This document shows positions 20,801-32,470 of a stretch of 64,000 bases of DNA, one piece after another. The stretch is taken from the NCBI GenBank assembly GCA_031763025.1, contig JASSKH010000029.1, positions 7,821,121-7,885,120 on the forward strand, in the 5' to 3' direction. The notes under the pieces are model-generated. The model was not told the DNA's origin and searched no databases. It was given only the letters and a program-made list of their open reading frames with translations. The stretch comes from Macrocystis pyrifera (lineage: Eukaryota > Sar > Phaeophyceae > Laminariales > Laminariaceae). Position 1 is the first letter of the stretch, and each line of letters opens with the position of its first letter. Position numbers and translations under genes: made by a program.

Positions 20801-21640
20801 CTGTCATTTTCTGGGCGCGTCTTCGGCGCGGAAGGAAACCCACAGAGCTAGCTTCGCGACGGTTTTCGATGGGACAGCACGGAGATAGCTGGACCAACGC
20901 CATACGCCAGTCGGGGGAGGGGGGAGGAGGTGGCACCGGACCGTCTCGACATGTCTGTGGCGTTGGCCTTCACCGTTGATTGTCCTGTAACACTTGTCTA
21001 TGGCGCCCTCCGCAGGCTTGAAGGGCCTGCATGGCGGGTAGGGCGGGGGGGGGGAAACGTTTTTCGTTTTGCGGAGCAAGCACCATGTCTGACGACTGGC
21101 TCAGTTTAAGAAATTCTTTTTGGGGCCGGGCTCAACTTCTTGAGCGAGGCAGGGCGTTTCCTACACTTTTATACTGTAATTTATGCCTCGCATTGAAAAA
21201 TATCATTTTTTTCGTCTAGTGCAAACGTCGAGCCTGACAGGTGTTTCCTACCTCCCGATTTCTTAAACTACCGTCGCGTATCGTAGCGTTTGATGGGCAC
21301 CACCACTGCGTGTCGCGGGTACGGACCGCGAAGAAAGTCTGTGTATCAGGGTTTGTCGACGTTTTTTTTTTCTCTTAGTGTTTATCCTCAGGCGGATTCA
21401 CAAACATATGACTTAAGCTCGCCAAAAAAGTAGCTAATGCTCACCAAAAATGAATCTTAGCCCGCGAGATATGAGTAGACCATGCGCTATGAACACAACG
21501 TAAAATGAGAATAGAGTTAAACTGGACAAGTGCGGTGAGCGTAGGCCGTATTCTTACCCTGCTGCCGGACGATTGAATAACTAGAACATAAAGTAAGCTC
21601 AATATTCTTCTGTAGGTGGGGTGTATGCTCGTTGCTTCGA
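20801..21640. other. Non-genic stretch
   Basis: A short plus-strand ORF from 21085 begins MSDDWLSLRNSFWG and resembles the start of the ORF at 2836. 21220-21600 shows nothing recognisable. Confidence 0.35.
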
Positions 21641-21677
21641 TCTATCGAACCATTCTACTGGATCTACGTGGTATCCA

Positions 21678-21678
21678 A

Positions 21679-21713
<35 letters not shown>

Positions 21714-21775
21714 ATACTACTACTACTACTGCTACTACTACTACTACTACTACTGCTACTGCTACTACTGTACAG
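21678..21775. repeat. (ACT)n microsatellite
   Basis: About 30 ACT units with a few AAT/GCT interruptions. Confidence 0.95.
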
Positions 21776-21865
21776 TATGTCGATTGGAGGATAAAACTGC
21801 GGATACCTGGTACAGGTTATACACAAAAATCGAGGGAAACCCCGACCCCACCAAGTCGAAACAAT

Positions 21866-22183
21866 CTAAATAAACGCGCAGGCGCCTACGTACCTATAGT
21901 AAGCCTGAGTCTTGGCCACCGTGCTACGATGACCAACATCGGCGGTGACGCCCGGCCCAAGCTCCCCACCGTACCAGTTGCTGTATTGAATACCGCCAAA
22001 GACTCCCAGTACGAAGACCAGCAAGAATTCCGCCATCAAAAAGCACGAGGAGGACGGAGGTGGCCCCACGATGACGTACACGGGTATGATGGTTCTCTCG
22101 GGAGGAGTCTCCCTCGGCGGCGTGCGCGACTGCGACTCGGCCGAAGGCTCCACTGCCGCGTCGCCTGCAGTTTTTACTACCAT
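21866..22183 (-). CDS. Small single-pass membrane protein, about 105 aa
   Basis: An ATG at 22183 in good context (CAACGCCATGG) opens a frame with a Pro/Glu/Ser-rich hydrophilic N-terminus (residues about 1-45) and one strong membrane segment at about 46-68 (LMAEFLLVFVLGVFGG). A short tail (IQYSNWYGGELGPGVTADVG) follows. A donor-like AG|GTACGT follows TQAYYR near 21892, so the last residues may be replaced by a downstream exon. No family recognised. Confidence 0.4.
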   Translation of the reverse strand: MVVKTAGDAAVEPSAESQSRTPPRETPPERTIIPVYVIVGPPPSSSCFLMAEFLLVFVLGVFGGIQYSNWYGGELGPGVTADVGHRSTVAKTQAYYRYVGACAFI

Positions 22184-22229
22184 GGCGTTGGGTCCCGCTT
22201 CTGTGCCGCCAGCTTGTACCTGTCGGTGG

Positions 22230-22420
22230 TTCACGGTCGGTGTTGGTATGAGTCGTGTTGGTACAGTGGTGGTGTTGGTGTATACCTGGTAGGCGGTGTA
22301 AGTGGTGTCGGGACTGGTATTGGTGGCGGTGTTGGTATGGGTAGTGGTGTTGGTAATGTGGTATTATTGGTGTTGGTGTTGGTAAGTGTCTCGGTGTTTG
22401 TGGTGTTGGTGTTTGCCGGT
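22230..22420. repeat. GGTGTTGGT-type minisatellite
   Basis: Imperfect GGTGTTGGTATGGG / GGTGTTGGTGTT units of 6-12 bp. Confidence 0.8.
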
Positions 22421-22422
22421 GA

Positions 22423-22545
22423 TGGGGGTCGAACGGAGTAGGGCACTGATCACGCGAACCGATCTATGTGTCGGAAGGTGGTGGGGATGGGGGTCGAACG
22501 GAGTAGGGCACTGATCACGCGAACCGATCTATGTGTCGGAAGGCT
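22423..22545. repeat. Direct tandem duplication, unit 65 bp
   Basis: GATGGGGGTCGAACGGAGTA through TATGTGTCGGAAGG occurs twice with no visible differences, so it is recent. Confidence 0.9.
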
Positions 22546-22802
22546 TGCCCCGTGACAGAGAACGTGCCCGGTAAACCCAGCACGACAAGCCCGACAGCGT
22601 GGCAATACTCTTCGAATCGGTACATAATAAGAGTCGACGCGGGAAGAAAGGGCCCAAGCATTCTCGCGATAAAAATGCAAGGCAGGGACCGTAGTAGGGA
22701 GGAGGGAGAAAGAAGAGCCTGCTTCGTGACCCTGTGACCCCGGATCTGAGTTGTGACCAGCAAAGACAGAGAGAAAAAGGGCGAAGATAATGCTAAAATC
22801 AG

Positions 22803-23075
22803 AAGGTCGAGACACTTTGTATCCCTGGACAAGTTTGCCTACAAAGTCGGTACTCGTGGGTACTCACGTGTGTTGTTTGCTTAGAGATAGAAGAAGAGTA
22901 GCTTTCTTATTTTCGTGCACGCGGAGACTGGGAACCAAGCTTGCGCCTCGCTTGGAAAAGTCTCTGGTTTTCCATCTAAGATACGCCTCCCAAGTACTAC
23001 AAATACGACCCCAATACTCGAATCCAGGTAATTACCGGGCTTTCAGCCTCATTCAAGGCAGTATCATAAAACTAT
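22803..23075 (-). mobile_element. tRNA-derived SINE (second family), copy 1
   Basis: Body on the plus strand starts GGTCGAGACACTTTGTATCC. The head on the minus strand carries GATACTGCCTTGAATGAGGC and a TACCTGGATTCGAG B-box-like stretch. Flanking DNA at 23076-23300 is also shared with 27775-28000. Confidence 0.65.
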
Positions 23076-23300
23076 CCCACTCTGATGAGCCGTATATGCA
23101 GAATCATGGGAAACTCGTGGAAACCCCGATTCCACGGACTAAAACATGAGTCGAAGATGCTGCTCCTCAAAACCCACTCCCACACCTCTGGACGGCGAGG
23201 CAACGAAGTCGACAAAGCGCGTAAAAAAAAAAAGGAAGGCCTAGCCTTAAGGGGTAGGAATAAATGGTCAACGAAAGCCATCGCCATGCCACCCGCAACA
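23076..23300. repeat. Dispersed repeat joined to the SINE
   Basis: Inverted relative to 27775-28000: both contain CATATGCAGAAT-type sequence, GGAAACCCCGATTCCACG and TCGAAGATG. Confidence 0.6.
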
Positions 23301-23679
23301 AGGGTGAGGGCGTGGAAATTTGATGGGAAAGCAAAAAATGAATACCAAAAACGAGAAGAAAAATAACACGGAAGACGCCAAGAACCACCCAGATCCAGCC
23401 TACAACGCTGGAAACGCGTCCTGTGCCACAAATGAGTGACCCGATTACCCAGACCAGCCCCGACACTGAGCGGTGGGGTAGGTGTTAAGGTCTTAACCTG
23501 TTGGGCTACTGGTAAAAGATTAACCAATCGCCTACCCACTGTAAGCCTGACAATACTCCCCCCCCCCTTCGGAGCAGCGGGGTCCTTGGTCTTCGTATGT
23601 GGCCGTACGTGCCTATTCCGCAGTTCTTCACAGTCTCTGGGGACCCAGGAAGAGTGCTTTATCAAGTTCTTGACATGAG

Positions 23680-23815
23680 GAATCATTATGGTGAACGTGA
23701 GATTCGAACTCACGACCAACGACCCATGTCCTGCCGACAGACGCCATTTGTGAAGGTCTTCGTCCGTTGGGCTTCGTGCCGGTAAAAGGTTAACCAATCG
23801 CCTGCCCAATCTAAG
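23680..23815 (-). mobile_element. tRNA-like SINE head
   Basis: The minus strand carries a perfect T-arm, GTGAGTTCGAATCTCAC, and upstream GGCAGGCGATTGGTTAACC. A related head without the T-arm is at 23500-23560. The pieces GTCCTGCCG...GACGCC recur just before the SINE copies at 23948 and 32173, so this may be part of one composite element. Confidence 0.55.
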
Positions 23816-23947
23816 CCTTATAACATATGGCAGGACAACATACGCAAAAAACCAACCCCAACCCAGCCCCCCCCCCCAAACAAACCAGGAACACCCATTG
23901 TGGCTCTCACGCGTAGGTTCGTGTCCTGCCGTCGACGCCACTTGTTG

Positions 23948-24235
23948 AGATCGGAAGGTCGGGACATATTGTGTCTCCCTGGACAGGTTATCCTATAAAG
24001 TCAGTACTCGTGGGTAATGACGTGTGTTGTTTGCTTAGAGATAGACGAAGACTATTAATAGCTTTGTTCTTTTCGTGCACGCGGAGACTGGGAGCCAAGC
24101 TCGTGCCTCGCTGGGAAAACCCCTGATTTTCCATCTAAGATACGCCTCCCGAGAACTACAAATACGACCCCAATACTTGAACCCAGGTAATTACCGGGCT
24201 TTCAGCCTCGTTCAAGGCAGTATCATACCACTAAG
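23948..24235 (-). mobile_element. tRNA-derived SINE (second family), copy 2
   Basis: The minus-strand head reads TTAGTGGTATGATACTGCCT, a good tRNA-like A box, and ACCTGGGTTCAAGTATTGGG, the B box. The body ends in CTGTCCAGGGAGACACAAT. Confidence 0.7.
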
Positions 24236-26137
24236 GAATGGGATGAAAAAAAGACGCCAATCTCCGTGACCACCAACGCCGCCGGGATGTCACGCCGGGT
24301 GCACAGGTACAAACTGGCACTGAGGGGCCGCCGGGCTGCTAGAGGAACAAGGGAAGAACCCGAAGCATTGCGGTCAATGAGGTGGGGATGGAACATTGAC
24401 GAGGAGTAGGGTAAACGGGGGGGCTTGCGAAGGGGGAAGGTGCAAGTACTGACAGGAGCATCCAAGAAAAAAAAAACAATGGGATAGTTATATATATATT
24501 GGCTGAGAGTGATAGAACAGATGCTACTGCACTACTGCGGTAGTAGGGAGTGTATTTCAATTTTTTTCGGTATTTTCCCGAACTTTCAGTATTTTCCTAA
24601 CCCTATAGGAAAATACCGAAAAATACCAAAACTTGGGGAACATACTTGAAAAAAAACTCCGGAAAAACAGTCCTCGTTAAGATCGACCCTAAGAAAATAT
24701 ATCCAATTCGGGTTGGAATGATACATTGTCGAAGGGCAAAATAAATAATACCAGGTAACAAATACTTGTTTTGGTGGCTTCCCCTGGTTCTCTTCTTTCG
24801 TGGAGCGTTCTCGAGTGATAAACGCTGAAGCCCATGCTGCACGTTGTCAGATGGCAGACAAAAAAAAAACGATGGCTACAGTAGCCGCAAACTTCATTCT
24901 GGACCTACAGTAAATGCACGGGCCGTTTAGGTGTAAATGTGAACACCCAAACGGTTCTGGCATTACCAGACAGAAGGGAACTGCACCGTTGCACGGCAGC
25001 ACGAGAAACCTATCGCATGTAAAAAATGTGAGCACTAATATTGACAGACTACGGTTCTTCGGGATTAGGGCCGGACCGTCCGCCCCAACGACGGAGGTGC
25101 CGTAACTTGGAACTGCAAGTGACAGGTCAAGGGGCCATCGCATTGTACTTGTTGTGTAGTTAGCGATACGTCTACGAGTATACATTATGGGCATTGTTGG
25201 TTCTTGAAGGATGCACAAGTTAAATCGAGAGGCGATCATTGTAATAACTTGACGTATTTGGTCTGAGATTCAACCCCAAATTAGTAGGCTCTAAGGTACC
25301 ATCCCACAACAGGCAATCACCCCCGATGGAAAAGAGAAAAAGGCTGAGGTGAATGGCCAAGTTCATCACCGGAGCAGCGGTACACGTTTATATTTATGAA
25401 ACTATCACGAGGCCTGCATGCCTCGAGAACCACAGAGATATAGCGTCCGAGGAGGTAGAATACGCTGTTGGTTGTTTGCTGTACGATAGAGAGGTGTACT
25501 GATTGACGTACAGCAGTTTCGTCATCGCTACTACGGGTAGGTATGTATGTATGATGCGAAAATGCTCGAGCGCAAATCAATTTGAAATTTTGATAGGTGA
25601 CGCGAACGTTTCGAACCGATACATGTCTCCCCATTTCCACTCAACATTCAGAAACATGCGCGACCGTCCTCGACACCTACCTTCGTTCGCCCTAACAAGC
25701 AGTACATTGGGGGTAAAATATTTTCTGAACGACGGTGCTCCTCAACCCAAAATCGTCGGAAGAGTTCCGCTCTGGTCTGTAAAACTATTGGAGATGAGAG
25801 ACGGAAATAGACGGAGATTGGAAACAGAACACGCTACAGAAAGAAACTTCTATTAATACTGGTTTCAGTCTACTAAACACAACTGCTTGAATGTATATCT
25901 GCCGTTCCACGAGAGAGGTTGTGGATGATCTCGATCGTACTTGTAAAACCCAGAATCCATGTGCTAGGTCAGGCAGATCATACCGCTCCCACCCGGCAAG
26001 GTGCTGGTCGAGATAGTGCAGATCACATGTATCGGGGGATCTACAGGGTTGCTGTATAGCTGCTGTATATCTGTGTTTTATTGTTTCGTTATTTTAATCA
26101 TCACTTACTTTTTACTTTCCAGCTTAACTCGCGGGAG
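24236..26137. other. Non-genic stretch
   Basis: 24540-24620 has small palindromic TTTTCGGTATTTTCC pieces. 25725-25770 resembles 38808-38850 (TTTTCTGAACGAC...CAAATCGTCGGAA). 25960-26030 belongs to a dispersed CCCACCCGGCAA family also at 50310 and 52510. No exon recognised. Confidence 0.35.
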
Positions 26138-26394
26138 GTTTCACCCTAAGCGATCTTCTGGACAAACCGTGGTCACAGGTGTCGTCCCTTCTCCCCGCCG
26201 GTACGTGCTTTTATTTTTTGTCGTGCATAGGGTTCAGCATTCCCACTGCTCGTCGATTTTCATCGAATGCAGCTATAACTCACGCTCTCGCGCTTTCCGC
26301 CAATCAATTTTTTATACAAGAAAAAGTGTTTGCCCTGAAAAATCCAGATCCAGATCCATCCATGAAAAATGGGGATGCATCTGATCTGTTCTGA
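26138..26394 (+). CDS. Probable terminal exon, about 85 aa
   Basis: An open frame from about 26138 runs to TGA at 26394. It contains FTLSDLLDKPWSQVSSLLPA, a hydrophobic stretch (CFYFLSCIGFSIP), FSSNAAITHALALSANQFFI and a charged end (KNPDPDPSMKNGDASDLF). Two acceptors lie close upstream (TACTTTTTACTTTCCAG at 26122, and GCGGGAG at 26137). The first would place a stop in this frame, so the second or another is needed. A GCCG|GTACGT donor-like site lies inside but would leave an intron of only 30 bp. Family unknown. The exon stops 54 bp before the hAT-like element. Confidence 0.4.
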
Positions 26395-26447
26395 AATCCT
26401 TGGTAATCCAATCTCGCGGGACACGAAAAAAAAAACACCGCACCAGA

Positions 26448-27501
26448 TAGGGCTGCTCGCGGGTCATGACCCGATTCGCGAGTCGGGCCAGGAGGTCTTC
26501 AAAATGTCACGGATCGGGTCGGGTCGGGTCGGGTCAGGAAGTGTTTGAAGCCTCACGAGTCGGGTAAGGTCGGTTCAAGAAGTTTCCAAATCTCGCGGGT
26601 CGGATCAGGTCGGGCCAAGTTTTTTTCGAATTTCACGGATCGGATCGGATCGGATCGGATCGGGTCGGGACGAGTCGGATCGGATCGGATAGGGTCGGGG
26701 TCGGATCGGATCGGGTCAAGAACTTTCAAACCTCACGGATCGGCTCGGGTCGGGTCAAGCTTTTTTCTGATCTCACGGGGCATGTCAGGTCGACTCAAGA
26801 GATGAAGAATAGCTCACGGGTCGGGTTAGGACCTAGGTATTGAACCGCGAGAAACGGGTCATTCGCGGGTGGGACCAGCGACCCGCGAGTGGTTTTCTGA
26901 TAACCCATGGGTCGGAGATCCGGTCCGCGGATCCTGCGCTTCAAAATCTTGCCGGTTTCTGCCCGAAGGCTTTTCTCGTACCCATGCTCAATGTTACTCC
27001 TTTGGCATGTCTTGTATTCGCACATTAAAACACGGTCAAATCTATATGCCCATGTCCGCATTCATCCATACCCACTACAGCCAGGCTGCATGTAATTTTG
27101 GCCGAAGTGTTGAGCCACGGGCCGGATTCGCGGGTCAAACCCGCGAATCGAGATATATGGTATTGCAGAGTTGAAGTGACCCATCCCGCGACATGGCCCG
27201 TATAATATCATGGGTGAAACGGAATCTAGCGAGTCGGGTCGGGTCAAGCGGTTGTCAAAGTTCACAGGTTGGGTCGGATCGAGTCAGGAGGTCTTCAAAT
27301 CTCGCGGGTCGGTCGCGTCGGGTCAGGAGGTTTAAAATATCACGGGTCGGGTCGGGTCAGGAGGATTCCAAAATCTTGCGGGTCGGGTCCGGTCGGGTCA
27401 GGTCAAGGCATCTAAGCAAATTCTAGGGACGGGTCGGATCACAGCTGACCCGACCCGACCTGACTTGACCCGTGGTTTGACCTGACCCACGAATAGCCCT
27501 G
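26448..27501. mobile_element. hAT-like non-autonomous foldback element, copy 2
   Basis: Starts TAGGGCTGCTCGCGGGTC and ends GACCCACGAATAGCCCTG. The core at 26870-27110 aligns with that of copy 1 (TATGCCCATGTCCGCATTCA against TACGCATGTCCGCATCCA). The arms are GGGTCGGGTC/GGATCGGATC minisatellites of different copy number. No target duplication is recognisable. Confidence 0.65.
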
Positions 27502-27774
27502 TTTTCACGGTGATATACAGAACAGTCAGTACTACAGTACGTACATGACCCAGTCATGGTCGAAGATTTATTAAGGATTCGCGCAGATGATATTTGTCTT
27601 GTTCTGCTTACGTTATGCCCTCTGCGTCCACAGTACACACATAATTTCAGTACCGCACGGCAACAGTGCGTGTTGAAACACCCACTGGGGAACAGGACCG
27701 TCTCCTTTTTTTTGTGTTAACATTTCGCTTTTCATTACCACCAGTAGACACTTTCTCGCCCTACCCACGTTGCG

Positions 27775-28273
27775 GGTGGAATGGTGATGGCGTTCGTTGA
27801 TCGCATTTATTCCTGCCCCTTAAGGCGAAGCCTTCCTTTCTTTCTCTTTTTTTTTTCACGTACCTTGCCGGCTACGTTGCCTTGCCGTTCAGAGGTGTGG
27901 GAGTGGGTTATGAGGAGCCGCATCTTCGACTCATGTTCTAGCTCGTGGAATCGGGGTTTCCACGAATTCACCATAATTCTGCATATACGACTCATCAGAG
28001 TGGGCTAGTGTTATGGTACTGCTTTGAATTAGGCTGAAAGCCCCGTAATTACTACCTGGGTTGAAGTATCGGAATCGTATTTGTAGTGCTTGGGAGGCGT
28101 ATCTTAGATGGCTAAACCAGGGGTGGCACGAGCTTGGCTCCCAGTCTCCGCGTGCTCGCAAGGAATAAAGCTTTTTTCTTCTATCTCTAAGCAAACAACA
28201 CACACACACACGTGAGCACCAACGAGTACCACAGCAAACCTGTCCAGGGATACAAAGTGTCCCGACCTTGATC
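27775..28273 (+). mobile_element. tRNA-derived SINE (second family), copy 3, with flanking repeat
   Basis: 27775-28000 is the associated repeat. The SINE head follows with CTAGTGTTATGGTACTGCTT and CTACCTGGGTTGAAG. The body then runs to GATACAAAGTGTCCCGACC. Confidence 0.65.
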
Positions 28274-30471
28274 TTTACACTCGCTTTGCGAACAAGGGAC
28301 CTGCACACAAAGTTCTTCTCCACGACGACGACTGACTATATATATAATACCTGGTTCTTCGTATACAGCAGAGAGCAGTGCAGCAACAGTGTGTAAGCAA
28401 TCAATGCACGGCAGCCCTTCAGGTCTTTTGGGCGCTGCTACGGTGAATGTGAGAAATACCATAGCGTGTGGTGGTACTGCTGTAGGAAAAGAAAGACAGA
28501 AAATACCCTGCCTGGTACCACAAACATACACAGCAACCCCGCCTAACACACAAGATAGCGCGCGCCTCCTCCTGTGGGGCGGATTTCAGGACCGATTTTC
28601 TTCAAATCAACGGGGTGGTGCACATGCACCCCAAGAAAATTGCGGTTTTCGGAAGATTTCGTCGAGATGTCTCCAACAACGTTAGAGATGATACTCGACG
28701 TATACATCAGCTACGCGCTGTGGTACACACGTCAATCGCCATACCTATAATACAAACGCGCCGCTCGGTGTTTTGCACTCTCTCCTCCTCCCTGCTGTCG
28801 AGAGATATCTGCAGTCTCAGTGACATTCGATCCTCCGACGAGGTGGCGTGCTAACTTACCGCAGGTGTGATACGGTGTACTCATTCATGTGTCAACACGG
28901 CGAGGCTATACGTACTACTACCCGTTATCGGAGGGCGGAAAAAAACGATTGTGGGGGTGCACCACCCGGGGGAGGACGGTGCGCACCTACCTGACAACGT
29001 GCACCCCATCTGCTTCGCCTTATTGCTTAGGGACGAGCGGCTTGGACACAGAAGACACACAGACAGGCGGCCGTGCAGAATCCAACAACAACAACAATGA
29101 ATGGCAGGCCGGGAGAGAGTGTGCGATAGTGCGGCTGTGGCGACGATACGATGATAGATCCGAAGCTGTACCGTGTGATATCTTTTGGTCGAGAACGAAA
29201 ACCGATCGTTATTTGCCCCGAATCCACGTGCCAACGTGTGATTGGTTGTAGCATTGTTCCGAATCGTTTTATTACCCCGAAACTGACAGTAGTAGATAGT
29301 AGATAGATCTATTCGATCCTCCAGATAATAATGTCATTCCATGATCTACAGCAGCACACTACTATAGCCCTATACGGGGCAGACAGGTCCCCGATTTATA
29401 CCTGGTACGTCGTATAAATATGATCTGCACGTTTTATTATAGTAATAATACCGCATGTAGTACAGTAACAGTAGTATATAGTAGATATATTGATTATGTT
29501 TACCGAATGGGATCTGTACGATGACACGGATCTTCATGTGCGCTCTCATCATATGGCCGTTGGCTGGGTGGGATCTGTACGCCACATAGATCCTCCGCAC
29601 ACGATTGTTGGCCGTTGGCCGCGTGGGACCCATCTGTCTGTGATAAAAAAGGCTTTTCGTGCACGCCGTATTTTTATACCAGGTACCTAAGGGCGCCTGG
29701 AAAAAAAAAGAAAGTGAACCGTCACAGATTTCTTTTTCGCTAGACAGGGGGGGGGGTTACTAAGGGTCATTTTTATCGGAGAGCTTTTCTTCCAAACTTT
29801 CCACATTTTTTTCGCGCAATTTTTCAATCTTCCAGATTTTCCTGATTTTTTTCCCAAATATGTGAAATTTAACAAAGTTGATTTTTTGGCTTCTTCTGGA
29901 GAATTCACGAATAGTGACAGAACGCCTCCGTATATTGATACATACTGGTACCTATCTCCAATTATTTCCAAACTTTGGAAATAATGGGAAAAAACTCTCC
30001 GATAAGAATGAGCCTAAAACCAAAAGTGAAAAATGAAAAAATGTAACAAGCAACAAACAATTTTTTTTTTCTCGTGTCATCATTTCATGTCATTCATGTG
30101 ATCACGATGTGGTTGCAACGATTTTTTTTCCCATTCCGACCTCTTGGGGTGTGGTGTGTCGTTTTTTACTATTAATACTTTTCACGGACGCCCCTGTGAG
30201 GTATACCTGTTATACTGCTGCTGTTGCATTAATCTGTCTCCCTACCGTGAATCATTTATTTAGTGTAAGTATTTTGGAGTGGACGAGGCCTCCTGCGCCG
30301 GTCTTTCGCGACCTTTAACTCGTAAAAATAAAGCTTACTATTAATACGAGGTTTCGGGAACGAAAAGAAGGAGAGCGGCCTCTCTCTTTACGATACAAAT
30401 TCCGAGACATTTCGATATCATCATCGATGGTTCCATTATTTGTGCCAAATTTGAGCCCATCGACTGGATTG
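28274..30471. other. Mostly non-genic; two weak coding-like segments
   Basis: 28627-28686 could encode MHPKKIAVFGRFRRDVSNN on the plus strand. 28920-29100 could encode GVHHPGEDGAHLPDNVHPIC and on to a Gln run. Neither has convincing splice signals. 29490-29600 has a short duplication around GGGATCTGTACG. 29690-30080 is T/A-run-rich. TACCWGGTA motifs at 29399 and 29677. Confidence 0.3.
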
Positions 30472-30580
30472 TATTACGGGGGTCCATAGTTAATAGGACC
30501 GATGGTATACATAAAAACCTATATATTTACCTTTTTTTACTAACAAAATTTGGTCCTATTTGCTATGGTCCCCCGTAATA
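30472..30580. mobile_element. MITE copy, TTACGGGGG family
   Basis: Full-length copy with GGTCC at the left arm and both termini intact, flanked by TA on each side. Confidence 0.9.
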
Positions 30581-31162
30581 TAGTATCATAAGGGCAAATA
30601 CACGCACAATGCCTGGTATACAGCAGTAGATACAGAATCTATTACTGCTGTGTGTAGGCTTAGTTTAGGTGGGGACCTGTATATTACAAGAAGACTCAGC
30701 ATGCGCAAAACATCTTGACTTATCAACAACAAACTCACACACACTCATTCGTCGTACAATAGTACCTGCCCGCTCATAAGGAAGTAACGCACAAGAAAGT
30801 CGGCCTGTGCATTAATATACTATGTTGACCCGGGCAGCATCCAGGGGAGCCGCCGGCCTATATCTTTGACAAGGAATTACATATAGAATACGCGCGTTCG
30901 GTTTATTACGATACTAATACTTGTAAAATTCGGTAAAAATGGAATATAGACGAGGCGTATTACGCAGCTTGTAAAGTTGAGCATCAACTACTTAATATGT
31001 CGAACTCACAGCTAGCTGACGTATTTCAAAATGTATAAAAAAAATAAATATCTGTAAGAAAGCTCCCAGCCTACAGTCAGTGTGCCTAAGCTTTAAGAAA
31101 GTTGACCCCCCCTTCCTGCGGCTGGCCTGGGCCCGAGACACCACATTCACCGTGCCCTACTA
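30581..31162. other. Non-genic stretch
   Basis: AT-rich; no exon or repeat recognised. Confidence 0.4.
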
Positions 31163-31269
31163 TCACGGGGGGCCATAGTAAATAGGACCAAATATTGTTA
31201 GTAAAAATAGGTAAATATATAGATTTTTGTGTGTACCGTAGGTCCTATTTACTATGGACCCCCGTAATA
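31163..31269. mobile_element. MITE copy
   Basis: Opposite orientation to the copy at 30472 (AAATATTGTTAGTAAAAATA precedes the GTACCGTAGGTCC half). Confidence 0.9.
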
Positions 31270-31393
31270 CGTAATGTTAACAGGGAAAACAAATGTAGCC
31301 TGATGGAAAGCCTATATCTATCTATCTATCATCGACTGCGTGTATTTGAAACGGACAACACATTTTCGATCCACGCGCTTCTTCTTGACCCCT

Positions 31394-31475
31394 TTAGTAC
31401 CGCAGTCCCGATTTGGGGACAACCCAGTCTAATTCCAAGTGATTTGTCCCCAAAACGGGACTGCGGTACTAAAAC
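31394..31475. mobile_element. Short MITE, second family (82 bp)
   Basis: Almost fully palindromic: TAGTACCGCAGTCCCGATTT at the left mirrors AAACGGGACTGCGGTACTA at the right, with TTGTCCCC inside each arm. Fragments occur at 818-845, 42120-42160 and 47935-48000. Confidence 0.8.
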
Positions 31476-31528
31476 AACCCACCAAGGTGGGTGACTTGGG
31501 CTTACAACACTATTACGGGGGGGGCATA

Positions 31529-31634
31529 TTACGGGGGTCCATAGTTAACGGGACCAAATTTTGTTAGTAAAAATAGGTATATATATAGGTTTTTATGTAG
31601 ACCATAGGTCCTGTTAACTATGGACCCCCGTAAT
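31529..31634. mobile_element. MITE copy
   Basis: Full length; abuts the next copy with only a few bases between them. Confidence 0.9.
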
Positions 31635-31636
31635 AG

Positions 31637-31734
31637 TAAATTTGACCTACGGTACACACAGAAACCTGTACACCTGGTATTACCCATTTTTACCTACAAT
31701 ATTTGGTCCTATTTACTACGGCCCCCCGTAATAG
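31637..31734. mobile_element. MITE copy, left end lost
   Basis: Begins within the ACCTACGGTACACAC segment and ends GGCCCCCCGTAATAG. Confidence 0.85.
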
Positions 31735-31944
31735 CCACACGAGCAGTAGGCCGTACGGGATTCTTCATCAATCATTGCACTATCTTTTCTTTTTTTTCTC
31801 AAAAATCACTTAGTAATAGTGTATAGCTCCCTGGAGCGAGGAACCTCGCAGAAAAAAAAAAACCCTGCAGCTCTCTGCCTTACTTTTTTAGCATGACGTA
31901 TCTTTTCAAAAGCGCTGGGGGTGTGTGTGTGCTATAACACTACC

Positions 31945-32074
31945 ATTGCGGGGGACCATACGAGTAGTAAATATATAGGACCAAATATTTTTAGTAAAAA
32001 TAGGTAAATATATAGGTTTTTATGTGTATAAAATAGGTCCTATTAACTATGGACCCCCGTAATACGACAACAAA
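31945..32074. mobile_element. MITE copy with insertions
   Basis: Left arm has ACGAG and TATAT expansions; the right terminus is intact. Confidence 0.85.
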
Positions 32075-32172
32075 ATATCTGTACGTACTCACTTGCACAA
32101 AAAAAAAACGCGTTTCCTCCGGTGATTCGCGCCCACGCAAGTCGATAGTCCTGCCGACGAGACGCCGCTTTT

Positions 32173-32470
32173 GTTAAGATCAAGGTCGGGACAATTTGTA
32201 TCCCTGGACAGGTTTGCCTATCAAGTCGGTAATCGTTGGTACTCACGTGTGTGTGTGTGTGTTGTTTGCTTAGAGATAGAAAAAAAAAAAAGCAGTATTA
32301 TTCCTTACGTGCACGCGGAGACTGAGACCAAGCTCGTGCCTCTCTGGAAAACCCCTAACCCCTGGTTTTCCACCTACGATACGCCTTCCAAGTACTACAA
32401 ATACGATTCCAGTGCCTGAACCTGGGGTAATTACCGGGCTTTCAACCTCATTCAAGGCAGCATCACAACA
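32173..32470 (-). mobile_element. tRNA-derived SINE (second family), copy 4
   Basis: Contains a (GT)n expansion (32246-32258) in the segment that reads TCACGTGTGTTGTTTGC elsewhere. The head at the right end is more diverged. Confidence 0.6.

Noticed and set aside
23072-23941. A 289-codon minus-strand open frame
   Set aside because: It runs across a tRNA-derived SINE, a tRNA-like T-arm and a dispersed repeat, all present elsewhere in other frames. Not a gene.
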